From Vulcanimicrobiota bacterium (GTDB lineage Bacteria; Vulcanimicrobiota; Vulcanimicrobiia; Vulcanimicrobiales; Vulcanimicrobiaceae), in the NCBI GenBank assembly GCA_027306785.1, contig DAHUZB010000002.1, positions 1 through 60,339 of the forward strand: a DNA stretch of 60,339 bases, read 5' to 3'. A program made the translations under genes and the position numbers. Positions 48,293 through 57,655 of the stretch are shown piece after piece; position 1 is the first letter of the stretch; each line of letters opens with the position of its first letter. Below the pieces are notes generated by a model, which worked only from the letters and a program-made list of their open reading frames with translations, did not search any database and was not told where the DNA came from.

Positions 48293-51154
48293 ATGGAGTT
48301 AACGGCGGATCAGCAGCGCGCCGCCTTCCACGACGGCGGCAACCTCGTGGTGGAAGCGGCGCCGGGCGCGGGCAAGACGCGCGTGATCGTGGCGCGCGTG
48401 GGGCACCTGGTCGCGCAGCGCGGCGTGGACCCGGCGCGCATCTTGGTGCTCACCTTCTCGCGGCGCGCGGTACGCGAACTGCGCGATCGTCTTGCCGCCG
48501 CCCGGCCCGATCTCGGCGCGCGCATCGACGTGCGCACCTTTCACGGGTTCGCCTCGCGTCTGCTCGCGATCGAACGGGTGGAGCTCTCGTCGGGGCGGCT
48601 GATCGCGCAGCCCGCGGCGCAGGCGCTTGCGGAGCAGGCGTTTGCGCGCGTAGAGCCGCGCGGGTTTGCGCCGCACGTCTTTCGCTCGCCGAGCTTTCAG
48701 CGCGATGCCGAACGCGCGCTCGCCGATCTCGCGCGCGCCGACGATGCCGTGCTCGATGCGCTGCTCGCACGCGGCAGCGCCGAGATCGGCGATCTGGTGC
48801 GCGCGTTGCGCGAACTGCGCGCGCTTCGGCGCGAACTGGGCGTGACCGATTTCGACGATCTCATCACGCGCGCGGCGGCGCTCGCGCGCGAGCCCGATTC
48901 ACGCGTGGCCGCGCACCTTCGCTCCGCCTACGATCACGTGCTGGTGGATGAGTTCCAGGATACCGATCCGCACCAGGTGGCGCTCCTCGCGCAGATTTCC
49001 GCCACGATCTTCGCGGTGGGCGATGCGGCGCAGGCGATCTACGGCTTTCGCGGCGCGGCGCGCAACGCGATCGATCGCGCGGTGACGGCGCTGCGCATGC
49101 AGCGCGAGCGGCTTCGCACCTCGCACCGCTGCGCGCCCGCCATCTGCGCCGCGATCAACGAGACGCCGGGCTTACCGCCCGAGCAGCAGATCGCCACGCG
49201 CGTGGATGCGGCGGGCGAGGTGCGCATCGAGCGCGCCGCCACGCCGCTCGACGAAGCGGAACTCGCCGCCGAACATGCGGCCCGCGCGATCGCGGCGGGG
49301 ATCGCGCCCGAGCGCATCGCGGTGCTGCTGCGCTCGGCCGAGCCGCTCGGGCCGTTCATCGAAGATGCGCTGCATCGGCGCGGCATTCGCGCGGCGCGCG
49401 TGGGCGGCGATGCGCTCGTGCGCGAACCGATCGTGCGCGCGCTCTTCGATGCGCTGCACGCGCTCCTCGCGCGCGATCCGGAGCGCTGGATCGATTGCTT
49501 CTGCGCGCCCGCGCTCGGCTACGCGCGCCTTGCGCTCACGCGCGCCTTCGATCGCCTGCAGCCGCGCGCGCTCGACGACGCGATCGTTGCGCTTGCATCC
49601 TGTGGCGACGGACGCATCGCGCAGGATCGCATCGCCGCAACGCTGCGCGAAGCGCACGCGCTACTCGCGCGCGGCGAGGTCGCACGGGCGGCGCGCGCGA
49701 TCGCGCGCGGTTTCGATCTGCTCGGCGCCGCGGCCGAATTGGACGACGCCGCCGCCGCGCGCGCCGCATCGCGCCTGCAGGCCGCGCTCGCGGCGATCGG
49801 CGACACGGCCGAGGTGCTCGCGCGGTTGGGTGCGCCGGGTGATGCACGCGAGGTGCTCGCGCGGGTGGAGCGCGATGCGAGCGAGCTTGCGGGCGAGCCG
49901 CCGAGCGGCGCCGTGGCGATTCTCACCGTGCACGCGGCGAAGGGCTTGGAATTCGATACGGTGGTGCTCTGCGACGCGGCCGACGGTCGCATGCCGCTCG
50001 CACGTCGTCGCGACGGCATCATAGCCGAGCGCGATGCGGCGCTCGCGCGCGAGCTGGGACTCGATCTCGGCGACACGCCCGAAGAGCATCTCGCCGAAGA
50101 GCGCGCGCTCTGGTACGTGGCGCTCAGCCGCGCCGAACGCACGCTCGTGATCGCGAGCGCCGCCGCGGGCGCCGACGGTGCGCCGCAGTATCCGTCGCGC
50201 TTTCTCTCGCTCGCCGCACGCGAGCGTGCGGGGCAGAGCGATCCCTACTTCGCGCCGCTGGTCTACGCGGGCGCAGATACGCTGCCGCCCCCGCCCGACG
50301 AACGCCCCGTCGCCGTGGGCGAACGGCTCGGCGTGACGCGCTTGGACGATTGGTTTACGTGCGAACGGCGATTCTTCTATTCCACCGTGGTGGGCTTGCA
50401 GAGAGAATCCGCGTTCATCAAGAGCTTCGGGATCGCGATCCATCGCGTGCTCGAACGCTATCATCGCGTCGCGCGCCGGATCGACGCACGATGGAATCGC
50501 GACGATGCGCTACGCGATCTGCTGCGTCTGCGCGAAGCGGTGTGGAACGAACCCGATGTCACCTTCGACAGTACGCTCGAACGCGATGCCGCCGCCGCGA
50601 CCGCCGATCGCATGCTGCGCGGCTACGCGGAGCATCTGGCAACCGAGAGCGCCAAAGATCCGTTCGAGGTGGAGCTGCTGGAAGACGCGGTAGAGGTGCG
50701 CGTGGGCGATCGCACGCTCCGCGGCCGAATCGATCGCGTGGACCGTTTGCACGACGGCACGCGACGCATCGTGGATATCAAGACCGGCATTCAGTACGTG
50801 AAGCTGAAGAGCGGCCTTCCCAAATTCGTGGAAGGCGTCGACGAGGGCACGCTCTACACCGAGCCATCGCCGAGCATTGCGAGCGTGCAGCTTCCGCTCT
50901 ATCGCCGCGCGCTGCCCGATGCGACGATCGCCCTGCTGCACCTGCGCACCAACGACGAGAAGCCCGTCGCGCTCGACACGCTCGCCGACGCCGATACGCT
51001 GCTCGCGAGCGTGGACGATGCGATCGAGCGCGGCTTCACGCAGCGCATCGACGAGATCGCCCGCTTCGGCACGACGCAGGATCGCCGCCAGTGCGATCGC
51101 TGCGCCTTCACCGCAATCTGCGACGGCTACTTGGAGGCATTCGCCGATGAATAA
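48293..51154 (+). CDS. UvrD-type helicase fused to PD-(D/E)XK nuclease with Fe-S-like Cys cluster (AddB/AdnA-like subunit)
   Basis: 953 residues. The N-terminal superfamily 1A helicase has Walker A EAAPGAGKTRV near residue 24, VDEFQDTDPHQVALL near 217, GDAAQAIYGFRGA and LTVHAAKGLEFD near 544, with LWYVALSRAERTLVI. The C-terminal part is a RecB-type nuclease: GRIDRVDRLHDGTRRIVDIK with the active Asp/Lys, and QLPLYRRAL. Cys in DDWFTCERRFFY and the terminal CDRCAFTAIC suggest a 4Fe-4S cluster, as in AddB/AdnA. It overlaps the next, similar gene by 8 bp. Together they should process double-strand breaks. Confidence 0.88.
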   Translation: MELTADQQRAAFHDGGNLVVEAAPGAGKTRVIVARVGHLVAQRGVDPARILVLTFSRRAVRELRDRLAAARPDLGARIDVRTFHGFASRLLAIERVELSSGRLIAQPAAQALAEQAFARVEPRGFAPHVFRSPSFQRDAERALADLARADDAVLDALLARGSAEIGDLVRALRELRALRRELGVTDFDDLITRAAALAREPDSRVAAHLRSAYDHVLVDEFQDTDPHQVALLAQISATIFAVGDAAQAIYGFRGAARNAIDRAVTALRMQRERLRTSHRCAPAICAAINETPGLPPEQQIATRVDAAGEVRIERAATPLDEAELAAEHAARAIAAGIAPERIAVLLRSAEPLGPFIEDALHRRGIRAARVGGDALVREPIVRALFDALHALLARDPERWIDCFCAPALGYARLALTRAFDRLQPRALDDAIVALASCGDGRIAQDRIAATLREAHALLARGEVARAARAIARGFDLLGAAAELDDAAAARAASRLQAALAAIGDTAEVLARLGAPGDAREVLARVERDASELAGEPPSGAVAILTVHAAKGLEFDTVVLCDAADGRMPLARRRDGIIAERDAALARELGLDLGDTPEEHLAEERALWYVALSRAERTLVIASAAAGADGAPQYPSRFLSLAARERAGQSDPYFAPLVYAGADTLPPPPDERPVAVGERLGVTRLDDWFTCERRFFYSTVVGLQRESAFIKSFGIAIHRVLERYHRVARRIDARWNRDDALRDLLRLREAVWNEPDVTFDSTLERDAAAATADRMLRGYAEHLATESAKDPFEVELLEDAVEVRVGDRTLRGRIDRVDRLHDGTRRIVDIKTGIQYVKLKSGLPKFVEGVDEGTLYTEPSPSIASVQLPLYRRALPDATIALLHLRTNDEKPVALDTLADADTLLASVDDAIERGFTQRIDEIARFGTTQDRRQCDRCAFTAICDGYLEAFADE

Positions 51155-54100
51155 CCTCGCGCTGCACGAACTTTTCGAACGCGCGCCTTCGCCCGATCAG
51201 GAGCGCGCGATCCTCGCGCCGATCGAGGGCCGCTACGCGATCGACGCGGGCGCGGGCACCGGCAAGACGACGACGCTCAGCTATCGCACGGTCTACTTGA
51301 TCGCGACGGGCACGCTGCGCCCGGAGCAACTGCTGGTGGTGACGTTCACCAAGAAAGCCGCGGCCGAGATTCGCGATCGCATTGCGCGCGATCTGGATGC
51401 GATCTGCGCGCGGCACGGCATCGGCCCGTTCGTGCAGGGCGTGACGTGCAGCACGATCCATGCGCTCGCCGCGAGCCTGCTCGGCGAATTCGCCTATCGC
51501 TTCGGCTACGAAGCCCCGCCGCGCGCGATTACCGACGGCGAAGCGCGCGCCGTCTTCGCGGAGGTGTTGAAGGACGCGTTCGCCGGGCGCATCGGCGGCG
51601 ACGCGAGCGCGCTGCCGATCGGGGAGCTAAAACCCGAACCGTTCCGCGACGGCCTCGCGAGTTTGGCGCTGCGTTTGAAGCAGCAGGGCATCACGCCCGC
51701 CGCGTTTTTGGAGCATGCGCTGCGCGCCGCGGATGCGTTGGAGGCCCAGTCGTGGGGTCAGGTGTGGGGAGGTCCGCAGAAGCCCAAGAAGCCCGCGGAG
51801 CCGAAGCCCGATCGCACCGCCGAGGATCGTCGTATCGAGGCCGAGCGCGAACGTCGCAACGCGCGCTGGATGACGGCGGTCTTCGAGGCGTTCGATGCGC
51901 GGCTGCGCGAGCGGCACGCGGCGACGTACGGCGATCTGCTCTCGCTTGCAACCGCGATGATTCAGGCGCATCCGCCGATTCGCGCCGAACTGCGCGCGCG
52001 ATGGCGTCACGTGCTGGTCGACGAATTCCAAGATACCGCGCACGCGCAGCTTGCGTTCCTGCACGCCATCTTCGCCGATGACGCGCAGCCCGAGCGCTTG
52101 GCCAACGCGATGGTGGTGGGCGATTTCCGGCAGGCGATCTACGGCTTCAACGGCGCCGACGATCGCATCATGCTCGATTTCAGCGCCGCCGCCGACGCGC
52201 GTTTTCCGCTCGTCACCAATCGTCGCTCGATCGAAGAGATCGTGCATGCAGCGCACGCGATCTTGAAACATCGCGCGATCGTGGAGGCGCACGAAGATCC
52301 GCTCGAAGCGGCGCGCGGTCGGCACGGCGGCCCCGCGATCTTTCGGCGTCTCACCGACGACGGCGTGGGCCTCACCGCCGCATGCGTGGAGGAAGAGGCC
52401 GCCGCAATCGCCGCCGAGATCGCGCGCCTGCTCGCCGAGGGCACGCCGCCCGCCGAGATCGCGATTCTGCTGCGCAAACGCACGCATCTGCATCGCTACG
52501 TGCGCGCGCTCACCGCACGCGCGATTCCGGTGGCGGTGGATCGGCGCGCGGGCCTGCTGGATCTGCCCGAGATTCGCGACGTGCGGGCGTGGCTGCGCGC
52601 GATCGTGCGGCTGGACGATCTGCCCACGCTCGTGCGTCTGTTGCAATCGCCGCAAATAGCGACGAGCGATGCCGAACTCGCCGCGCTCGCGCCGCTCTCG
52701 CTCGCGCAGCTGCTGGATGAGCCGACCGAGCATCCGCGCGTGCTCGCGCTACGCCGCCTGCTCGATGCGTTGCTGCCCGCCCGCAGCGAAGCCGCGCCGC
52801 TTGCGGTGAAGCGCCTCTTCGCGGAGGTGCCGATCGCCGCGTCGTACGCCGCGGGCCCAGCCGCCGAGCAGCGCTTGGCCAACCTACGCGCCTTCGCCGC
52901 GCTCGCGCAGCGTTTCGCCGCCGACAACGACGACGATCGTCTGCCCGCGTTTGTGACGTATCTGGAAGCGAGCGTGGAGCACGACGAATTGCTCGAAGAA
53001 GCCGACATCGATGTAAACGGCGTCTGCGTGCTCACCGTGCATCAGGCGAAGGGCCTGGAGTGGCCGATCGTCTTCGCCGCGGGCGCGGATCGGAGCACCT
53101 ACGGCCATCGCCGCGTCTACACGCCGGTGGCGCGCGACGGCCGCACCGGCGCGCTCGTGCTGGCGCGCGATGTGGACGATCGCAAAACGCTGCGCGGGTC
53201 GATGCTGAAGAACAGCTACGATCCCGCTACCGGCGAGCGGCGCGAAGATGCCGAAAAGCGCGAGGCCGAGCGCGAAGCCGCGCGCTTGTTTTACGTGGCG
53301 CTCACGCGCGCGCGCGATCGCCTGTACGTGAGCTCGCCGAAAACGGAGAAGGCGTACGATGCCCTTGCCGCCCTCGACGGGCACGCGCATCCGTGGCCCG
53401 CGCTCGACGGCACGCCCGCCGGACCCACACCTGCGGCCGCCACGGAGCCGAGCCGCGTGCGCGCGGTTGAGGCGTTGCTGCTGATTCCGCCCGCCGAGAT
53501 TCCGCCGCCGCGCGTGTCGTTCACGGCGCTCGCCGCGTACGAAACCTGCCCGCGCCTGGCGCGCCTGCGGTATCGTTTGCGCTTTCCCGATCTCGCGCAG
53601 GCGCGCTATGCGGGCGGCGACGACGATCGCGCGCCGCGTACCGACGCCGCGACCTTCGGATCGCTTGTGCACCGCGTGCTGGAACTGTGGGCGCAGGCGC
53701 GCATCGACGGCAACGCGATCGCGCTCGACGATGCGCTTGCCGCCGCATGCGCCGAATTCGCCGACCTGCGCGATGAGGATCGCACCCGCGCCGCACGGTA
53801 CGCCACGCACGCGCTTGCCGCCATCGCCGATCTCGAGGTCCTCGCCGCGGAGCGCGCGTTCACGCATCGCGTGGGCGGCGCCGAGCTCTACGGCGTGATC
53901 GATCTCGTTGCGCGCGATGCGCACGGTACGATTCACGTGATCGACTACAAGACCGGCACGCTCGTCGGCGACGAGCACTATGCAGTGCAGTTGGAGCTGT
54001 ACGCGCGCGCCGCACGCGCGGCGTATCCCGGCGCCGAGGTGCGCGCGCGGCTGCTACGCCTGAGCGTCGAGGGCGCCGACTTCCGCGATGCCGAGCCGCT

Positions 54101-54233
54101 CGCGCCCGATGCGCTCGAACGCCTGGTGGAAGCAGCGGGCACCTTCCGCAGCGATGTTCCCACGCCGGGCGGGCATTGCGGCGCCTGCCCGTACAACGGC
54201 TCGCCCTGCCGCGACGGGATCGCGCGCGTTTAG
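51147..54233 (+). CDS. UvrD-type helicase-nuclease (AddA/AdnB-like subunit)
   Basis: 1028 residues from ATG 51147. Walker A IDAGAGTGKTTTL is near residue 34. FTKKAAAEIRDRI, VDEFQDTAHAQLAFL near 291, GDFRQAIYGFNGAD and LTVHQAKGLEWPIVF near 628 follow, with LFYVALTRARDRLYV. The C-terminal nuclease has GVIDLVARDAHGTIHVIDYK near 917 and QLELYARA. It also carries Cys pairs (YETCPRLARL; CGACPYNGSPC), so both subunits look like helicase-nucleases, the AdnAB arrangement. It likely acts with the upstream gene and with RecA, loaded via RecR/RecF-type factors. Confidence 0.88.
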   Translation: MNNLALHELFERAPSPDQERAILAPIEGRYAIDAGAGTGKTTTLSYRTVYLIATGTLRPEQLLVVTFTKKAAAEIRDRIARDLDAICARHGIGPFVQGVTCSTIHALAASLLGEFAYRFGYEAPPRAITDGEARAVFAEVLKDAFAGRIGGDASALPIGELKPEPFRDGLASLALRLKQQGITPAAFLEHALRAADALEAQSWGQVWGGPQKPKKPAEPKPDRTAEDRRIEAERERRNARWMTAVFEAFDARLRERHAATYGDLLSLATAMIQAHPPIRAELRARWRHVLVDEFQDTAHAQLAFLHAIFADDAQPERLANAMVVGDFRQAIYGFNGADDRIMLDFSAAADARFPLVTNRRSIEEIVHAAHAILKHRAIVEAHEDPLEAARGRHGGPAIFRRLTDDGVGLTAACVEEEAAAIAAEIARLLAEGTPPAEIAILLRKRTHLHRYVRALTARAIPVAVDRRAGLLDLPEIRDVRAWLRAIVRLDDLPTLVRLLQSPQIATSDAELAALAPLSLAQLLDEPTEHPRVLALRRLLDALLPARSEAAPLAVKRLFAEVPIAASYAAGPAAEQRLANLRAFAALAQRFAADNDDDRLPAFVTYLEASVEHDELLEEADIDVNGVCVLTVHQAKGLEWPIVFAAGADRSTYGHRRVYTPVARDGRTGALVLARDVDDRKTLRGSMLKNSYDPATGERREDAEKREAEREAARLFYVALTRARDRLYVSSPKTEKAYDALAALDGHAHPWPALDGTPAGPTPAAATEPSRVRAVEALLLIPPAEIPPPRVSFTALAAYETCPRLARLRYRLRFPDLAQARYAGGDDDRAPRTDAATFGSLVHRVLELWAQARIDGNAIALDDALAAACAEFADLRDEDRTRAARYATHALAAIADLEVLAAERAFTHRVGGAELYGVIDLVARDAHGTIHVIDYKTGTLVGDEHYAVQLELYARAARAAYPGAEVRARLLRLSVEGADFRDAEPLAPDALERLVEAAGTFRSDVPTPGGHCGACPYNGSPCRDGIARV

Positions 54234-54270
54234 CAGGCGGCCCCGAGCGGCCGCCCCGAATCTCACGCAC

Positions 54271-56061
54271 GTGTCCCTCTATCGTACCTGGCGCCCGAAG
54301 TCGTTTGCGGACCTCGTCGGGCAGGATGCCGTCGTCCGCACGCTCACCCACGCGATCGAGAGCGGCAAGCTCGCGCACGCCTACATGTTCTCGGGCCCGC
54401 GCGGTTCGGGCAAGACGTCGGCCGCGAAGATTTTGGCGCGCTGCATCAATTGCGCGGCGGGCCCTACGGCGCATCCCGACAACACGTGCGAAAATTGCGC
54501 GGCGATGCTGGCGGGCACGGCGCTCGACGTGCTGGAGATCGACGCCGCGAGCAACCGCGGCATCGACGAGATCCGCGCGCTGCGCGACGCGGTGAAGTTC
54601 GCGCCGTCGACGATGCGCAAAAAAGTCTACATCATCGACGAAGCGCACATGCTCACCAAAGAGGGCGCTAACGCCTTTTTGAAAACGCTCGAAGAGCCGC
54701 CCGATCACGCCGTATTCATTCTCGCGACCACCGAGCCGGAAAAGCTGCCGGTCACGATTCTTTCGCGCTGCCAGCGCTACGCGTTTCGCCGCATCTCGAT
54801 TCCGGTGATGATCGAGCGCATGCGCGAGATCGCGCGTTACGAAGGCATCGCGATCGACGACGACGCGCTCGCCGCGATCGCCTATCGCGCCGACGGCGGT
54901 CTGCGCGACGCGCTCACGATGCTCGAACAAGCCGCCGCCTTCGCCGACGGCGCGATCACCACGGCCACGATCGACCTCGCCTTCGGCGCCACCGGCCGCA
55001 ACTTCGCGGGCACGCTGATCGACGCGGTGATCGCGCGCGACGCCGCGCAGATGATGCGCACGATCGAAGAGGCGAGCGACGCCGGCACCGACATGCAGGT
55101 GCTGATCCGCGCCCTGATCGCCCACTTCCGCAACCTGCTCGTAGCCCGCATCGACCCCGCGCTGCTCGCCCGCGACCTGGCCCCCGAAGACGCCGCCCGC
55201 GCCACCGAACGCGCGCAAGGCATGCAGCAAGCCTCGGTCGTGCGCGCGCTACGCATCCTCTCCGACGCCGCAAGCCTGGCCCGCACCGGCGGCAACCCAA
55301 GGCTGGAGCTCGAGACCGCGCTCCTGCGCTTCGTGCTGGAGGACGACAGTGTCACCCTGAGCTCGTCGAAGGGCGCTCCCCAAAGTGTCACCCTGAGCGC
55401 GCCGCAGGCGCAGTCGAAGGGCGAGCTCGGTAGTGGTGCTCCCGCTGGTCGCCCCACCCCAGTTGAAAAGGCGCCTGCGGCCCCCAGTGTCGCACCGAGC
55501 TCCCCCAGTGTCACCCTGAGCTCCCCCAGTGTCACCCTGAGCTCGTCGAAGGGCCCATCGCAGGCCCCGCCGCCCTCCCCGGAACCGACCGCAGAGCTCC
55601 CACCCGAACCAGCGCCGCCCACCGCAGAACCAGCGCCGCCCGAGTCCCCCAGTGTCGCGCCCAGCGCCCCCAGTGTCACCCCGAGCTCGTCGAAGGGCGG
55701 CCCCCCGGGCCCCATCTCGGTGCAAAAGGTCCGCGCCGCCTGGACCAACATCCGCGGCAAGGTGGAGGCGGAGCGCCCGCCCCTGCGCGCCCCGCTCTCG
55801 GGCGCGATGGTCGACGCGATCGACGGCAACGCCGTGGTGCTCAAACTCCGCAGCAAATTCGACACCGACATCCTGAAGGATCACCTGAAGCTGCTCGAGC
55901 GGGCGATTCACGATATTCTCGGCGCCGAACTCAAAGTGCGCCTCGAAACCGGCGCCGCGGCAGCATCGCAAGCTGCGCTCGACGAACCCATGCCGCAATT
56001 CGAAGAGCCCGACGAAGACCCCGACGCGCTCTTCAACTACGCCAACGAACGGATCAAATAG
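54271..56061 (+). CDS. dnaX: DNA polymerase III subunit gamma/tau
   Basis: 596 residues from GTG 54271, starting at the family SLYRTWRPKSFADLVGQDAV. An upstream frame to 54088 lies inside the previous gene and is rejected. Walker A FSGPRGSGKTSAAKI is near residue 41, followed by zinc site CINC..CENC, IDAASNRGIDEIRAL, and Walker B VYIIDEAHMLTK. This is the clamp-loader ATPase. After domain III comes a Pro/Ser/Ala linker of about 120 residues. It carries five or more in-frame copies of the dispersed repeat, read as SVTLSSSKG or variants. A tau-like C-terminal domain (VRAAWTNIRGKVEAERPPLR) ends it. Confidence 0.94.
   Translation: MSLYRTWRPKSFADLVGQDAVVRTLTHAIESGKLAHAYMFSGPRGSGKTSAAKILARCINCAAGPTAHPDNTCENCAAMLAGTALDVLEIDAASNRGIDEIRALRDAVKFAPSTMRKKVYIIDEAHMLTKEGANAFLKTLEEPPDHAVFILATTEPEKLPVTILSRCQRYAFRRISIPVMIERMREIARYEGIAIDDDALAAIAYRADGGLRDALTMLEQAAAFADGAITTATIDLAFGATGRNFAGTLIDAVIARDAAQMMRTIEEASDAGTDMQVLIRALIAHFRNLLVARIDPALLARDLAPEDAARATERAQGMQQASVVRALRILSDAASLARTGGNPRLELETALLRFVLEDDSVTLSSSKGAPQSVTLSAPQAQSKGELGSGAPAGRPTPVEKAPAAPSVAPSSPSVTLSSPSVTLSSSKGPSQAPPPSPEPTAELPPEPAPPTAEPAPPESPSVAPSAPSVTPSSSKGGPPGPISVQKVRAAWTNIRGKVEAERPPLRAPLSGAMVDAIDGNAVVLKLRSKFDTDILKDHLKLLERAIHDILGAELKVRLETGAAAASQAALDEPMPQFEEPDEDPDALFNYANERIK
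55349..55697 (+). repeat. Cluster of dispersed repeats inside dnaX
   Basis: Near-consensus units lie at 55349-55373, 55529-55553 and 55673-55697. A longer variant at 55385-55421 has CGCCGCAGGCGCA inserted, and a truncated copy lies at 55508-55523. Degenerate GTGTCGC fragments occur at about 55488 and 55652. All are in one reading frame that avoids the TGA of CCCTGA, giving Ser-Val-Thr-Leu-Ser-Ser-Ser-Lys-Gly peptides in the linker. Confidence 0.92.
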
Positions 56062-56063
56062 TC

Positions 56064-56372
56064 ATGAACCAAGCGCAACTGATGGCGCAAGTCAAAAAGA
56101 TGCAAGCCGAAATGCTGAAAGCGCAGGAAGAGCTTGCCAACACCACCGTACAAGGCACCGCCGCAAGCGGCATCGTGACCGTCGAGATGACCTGCGATCA
56201 ACGCATGAAGAGCATCAAAATCGGCAAAGACGCCGTCGACCCCGACGACATCGAAACGCTCGAAGACCTGGTCACGGTCGCCGTCAACGACGCCCTAACG
56301 AAAGCCGGCGAAAAAGCCCAATCCCGCATGGGCGGCCTAACCGGCGGCATGCGCATCCCAGGCCTGATGTAG
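56064..56372 (+). CDS. ybaB: YbaB/EbfC nucleoid-associated protein
   Basis: 102 residues. A small helical dimer protein that binds DNA. Family features: MAQVKKMQAEMLKAQEEL, VQGTAASGIVTVEMTCDQRM, DPDDIETLEDLVTVAVNDAL and a Gly/Met-rich end GGLTGGMRIPGLM. It starts 2 bases after dnaX and precedes recR, the widely conserved dnaX-ybaB-recR order. Confidence 0.94.
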   Translation: MNQAQLMAQVKKMQAEMLKAQEELANTTVQGTAASGIVTVEMTCDQRMKSIKIGKDAVDPDDIETLEDLVTVAVNDALTKAGEKAQSRMGGLTGGMRIPGLM

Positions 56373-56378
56373 ATTGAT

Positions 56379-56403
56379 GTGTCACCCTGAGCTTGTCGAA
56401 GGG
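56379..56403 (+). repeat. Dispersed repeat copy between ybaB and recR
   Basis: A consensus unit, GTGTCACCCTGAGC with TTGTCGAAGGG, lies 6 bases after the ybaB stop and ends 12 bases before the recR ATG. Confidence 0.9.
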
Positions 56404-56415
56404 TAGCGCCACACA

Positions 56416-57024
56416 ATGTCGTCATCCGGAAAAATTGCAGGGCCCGTGCAAGCCCTCATCAACGAGTTCACCAAACTCCCAACCGTGGGGCCGAAAACGG
56501 CAGCAAGGTTGGTTTTTCATTTACTCAACCGCCCGCGCCACGAAGCCCAAGCCCTCGCCGAAGCGATCCTCGGCGTCAAAGACAAGGTCCGCTTCTGCTC
56601 GACATGCTTCTCGCTGACGGAACTAGATCCGTGCGACATCTGCAGCGACGAGCGACGCGACACGCACTGCATCTGCGTGGTCGCTGAAGCAAAAGACATT
56701 TACGCGATCGAACGCTCCGATGCGTTCAATGGACGCTACCACGTTCTCGGTGGCCTGATCTCGCCAATGGATGGAATTGGAATTGAGCAGCTCCGCGTTA
56801 AAGAGCTCATTGCGCGTATCGGGGCCGAATGCCCGTCGGAAATCATCCTGGCAACAAATCCAAACGCGGAAGGCGAAGCAACAGCGCTTTACTTGTCGCG
56901 ATTGCTTCATTCATTGTCGGTGACGGTCACGCGTCTGGCGTATGGTCTCCCGATTGGCGCCGACTTGGACTATGCCGATGAAGTAACGCTCGCGAAAGCC
57001 GTTGAAGGGCGCCAAAGGCTATAA
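56416..57024 (+). CDS. recR: Recombination protein RecR
   Basis: 202 residues. RecR helps RecO/RecF load RecA. The N-terminal helix-hairpin-helix LPTVGPKTAARLVFHLL is followed by a Cys4 zinc finger (FCSTCFSLTELDPCDIC). A Toprim domain follows (CVVAEAKDIYAIERSDAFNG, LATNPNAEGEATALYLSRLL) and the C-terminal LAYGLPIGADLDYADEVTLA. From about 56640 onward the codon choice becomes visibly AT-richer than in dnaX. No Shine-Dalgarno is obvious; the repeat at 56379 lies just upstream. Confidence 0.94.
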   Translation: MSSSGKIAGPVQALINEFTKLPTVGPKTAARLVFHLLNRPRHEAQALAEAILGVKDKVRFCSTCFSLTELDPCDICSDERRDTHCICVVAEAKDIYAIERSDAFNGRYHVLGGLISPMDGIGIEQLRVKELIARIGAECPSEIILATNPNAEGEATALYLSRLLHSLSVTVTRLAYGLPIGADLDYADEVTLAKAVEGRQRL

Positions 57025-57655
57025 GAAGAGAAGGCGCTAGCGCATTCGGGTTCGATGCTACCAACTAAGAGAGTCGAGAGCCCCTGATTAGAACCAAAGT
57101 GTTCGACCGCATAGCGCTGAACGCTAATTGCTCGTTGGTGTTCGCACACAACGCCAGCAAAGCGGCTATGATGGGCAGCAACGGCGACGTGGCCCGGCAC
57201 GGCTCGCGGATGCGCCGCGCTCACTGACAACATGCGCCTCCAAATAAATCTCTCGGGATTGGATGCAAAGCTATTCAACGAGTACGAACTTGGGAAGAAC
57301 GACGTGAGCGCGCCGTTATCGCCAGAGCAGCTCTAAAATGGGACTGCCATCATCGCGGTCGTCTTCATTCGCGTAAAGGTCCATGCAAGGGCGATTCTTG
57401 CACAACACATAGTCGTACAACACATAGTCGTACAACATCGAGGCTGTAATCGACACAGATCTAAGATGCAGCACGTTTCCCGATAACACTAGCTTCCGTG
57501 CCGAGTTTGGGCGTTTCATGGGCCAAAAGTCCCGGTGCACGGTCTCGTCGCACTCGTGGCATGACGTGAGCCTAATTTGAAGAAGAGACAACGAACCTAA
57601 GGCGTTGGGCTGCGTCCCACACGGGCACCTTATATTTTATTGGGGTGGATACTGC
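57025..57655. other. AT-richer gap after recR, no confident gene
   Basis: 631 bases with visibly lower GC than the genes to the left. The longest candidate is a 91-codon TTG frame on the minus strand (57316-57591) with CHEC near its start and a repeat-derived YDYVLYDYVL. It has no recognised family and I do not call it. A 15-bp tandem repeat sits at 57402-57431. The gap probably holds the promoter of the unknown operon that follows; GGTGG at about 57641-57648 would be the ribosome-binding site for GTG 57656. No tRNA or attachment site was seen. Confidence 0.6.
57402..57431. repeat. 15-bp tandem repeat
   Basis: Two perfect tandem copies of ACAACACATAGTCGT, followed by a partial ACAACA. It lies within the gene-poor gap; a slippage origin is likely. 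Confidence 0.9.

Noticed and set aside
54088-54270. An N-terminal extension of dnaX
   Set aside because: It overlaps the nuclease end of the upstream gene and is Arg/Pro-rich noise. GTG 54271 begins at the conserved SLYRTWRP.
57316-57591. A 91-codon minus-strand gene with CHEC
   Set aside because: Weak TTG start, repeat-derived middle (YDYVL twice) and no family. Kept only as a note on the gap.
57025-57655. A tRNA or attachment site marking the island boundary
   Set aside because: No tRNA-like sequence or direct repeat with recR was found.
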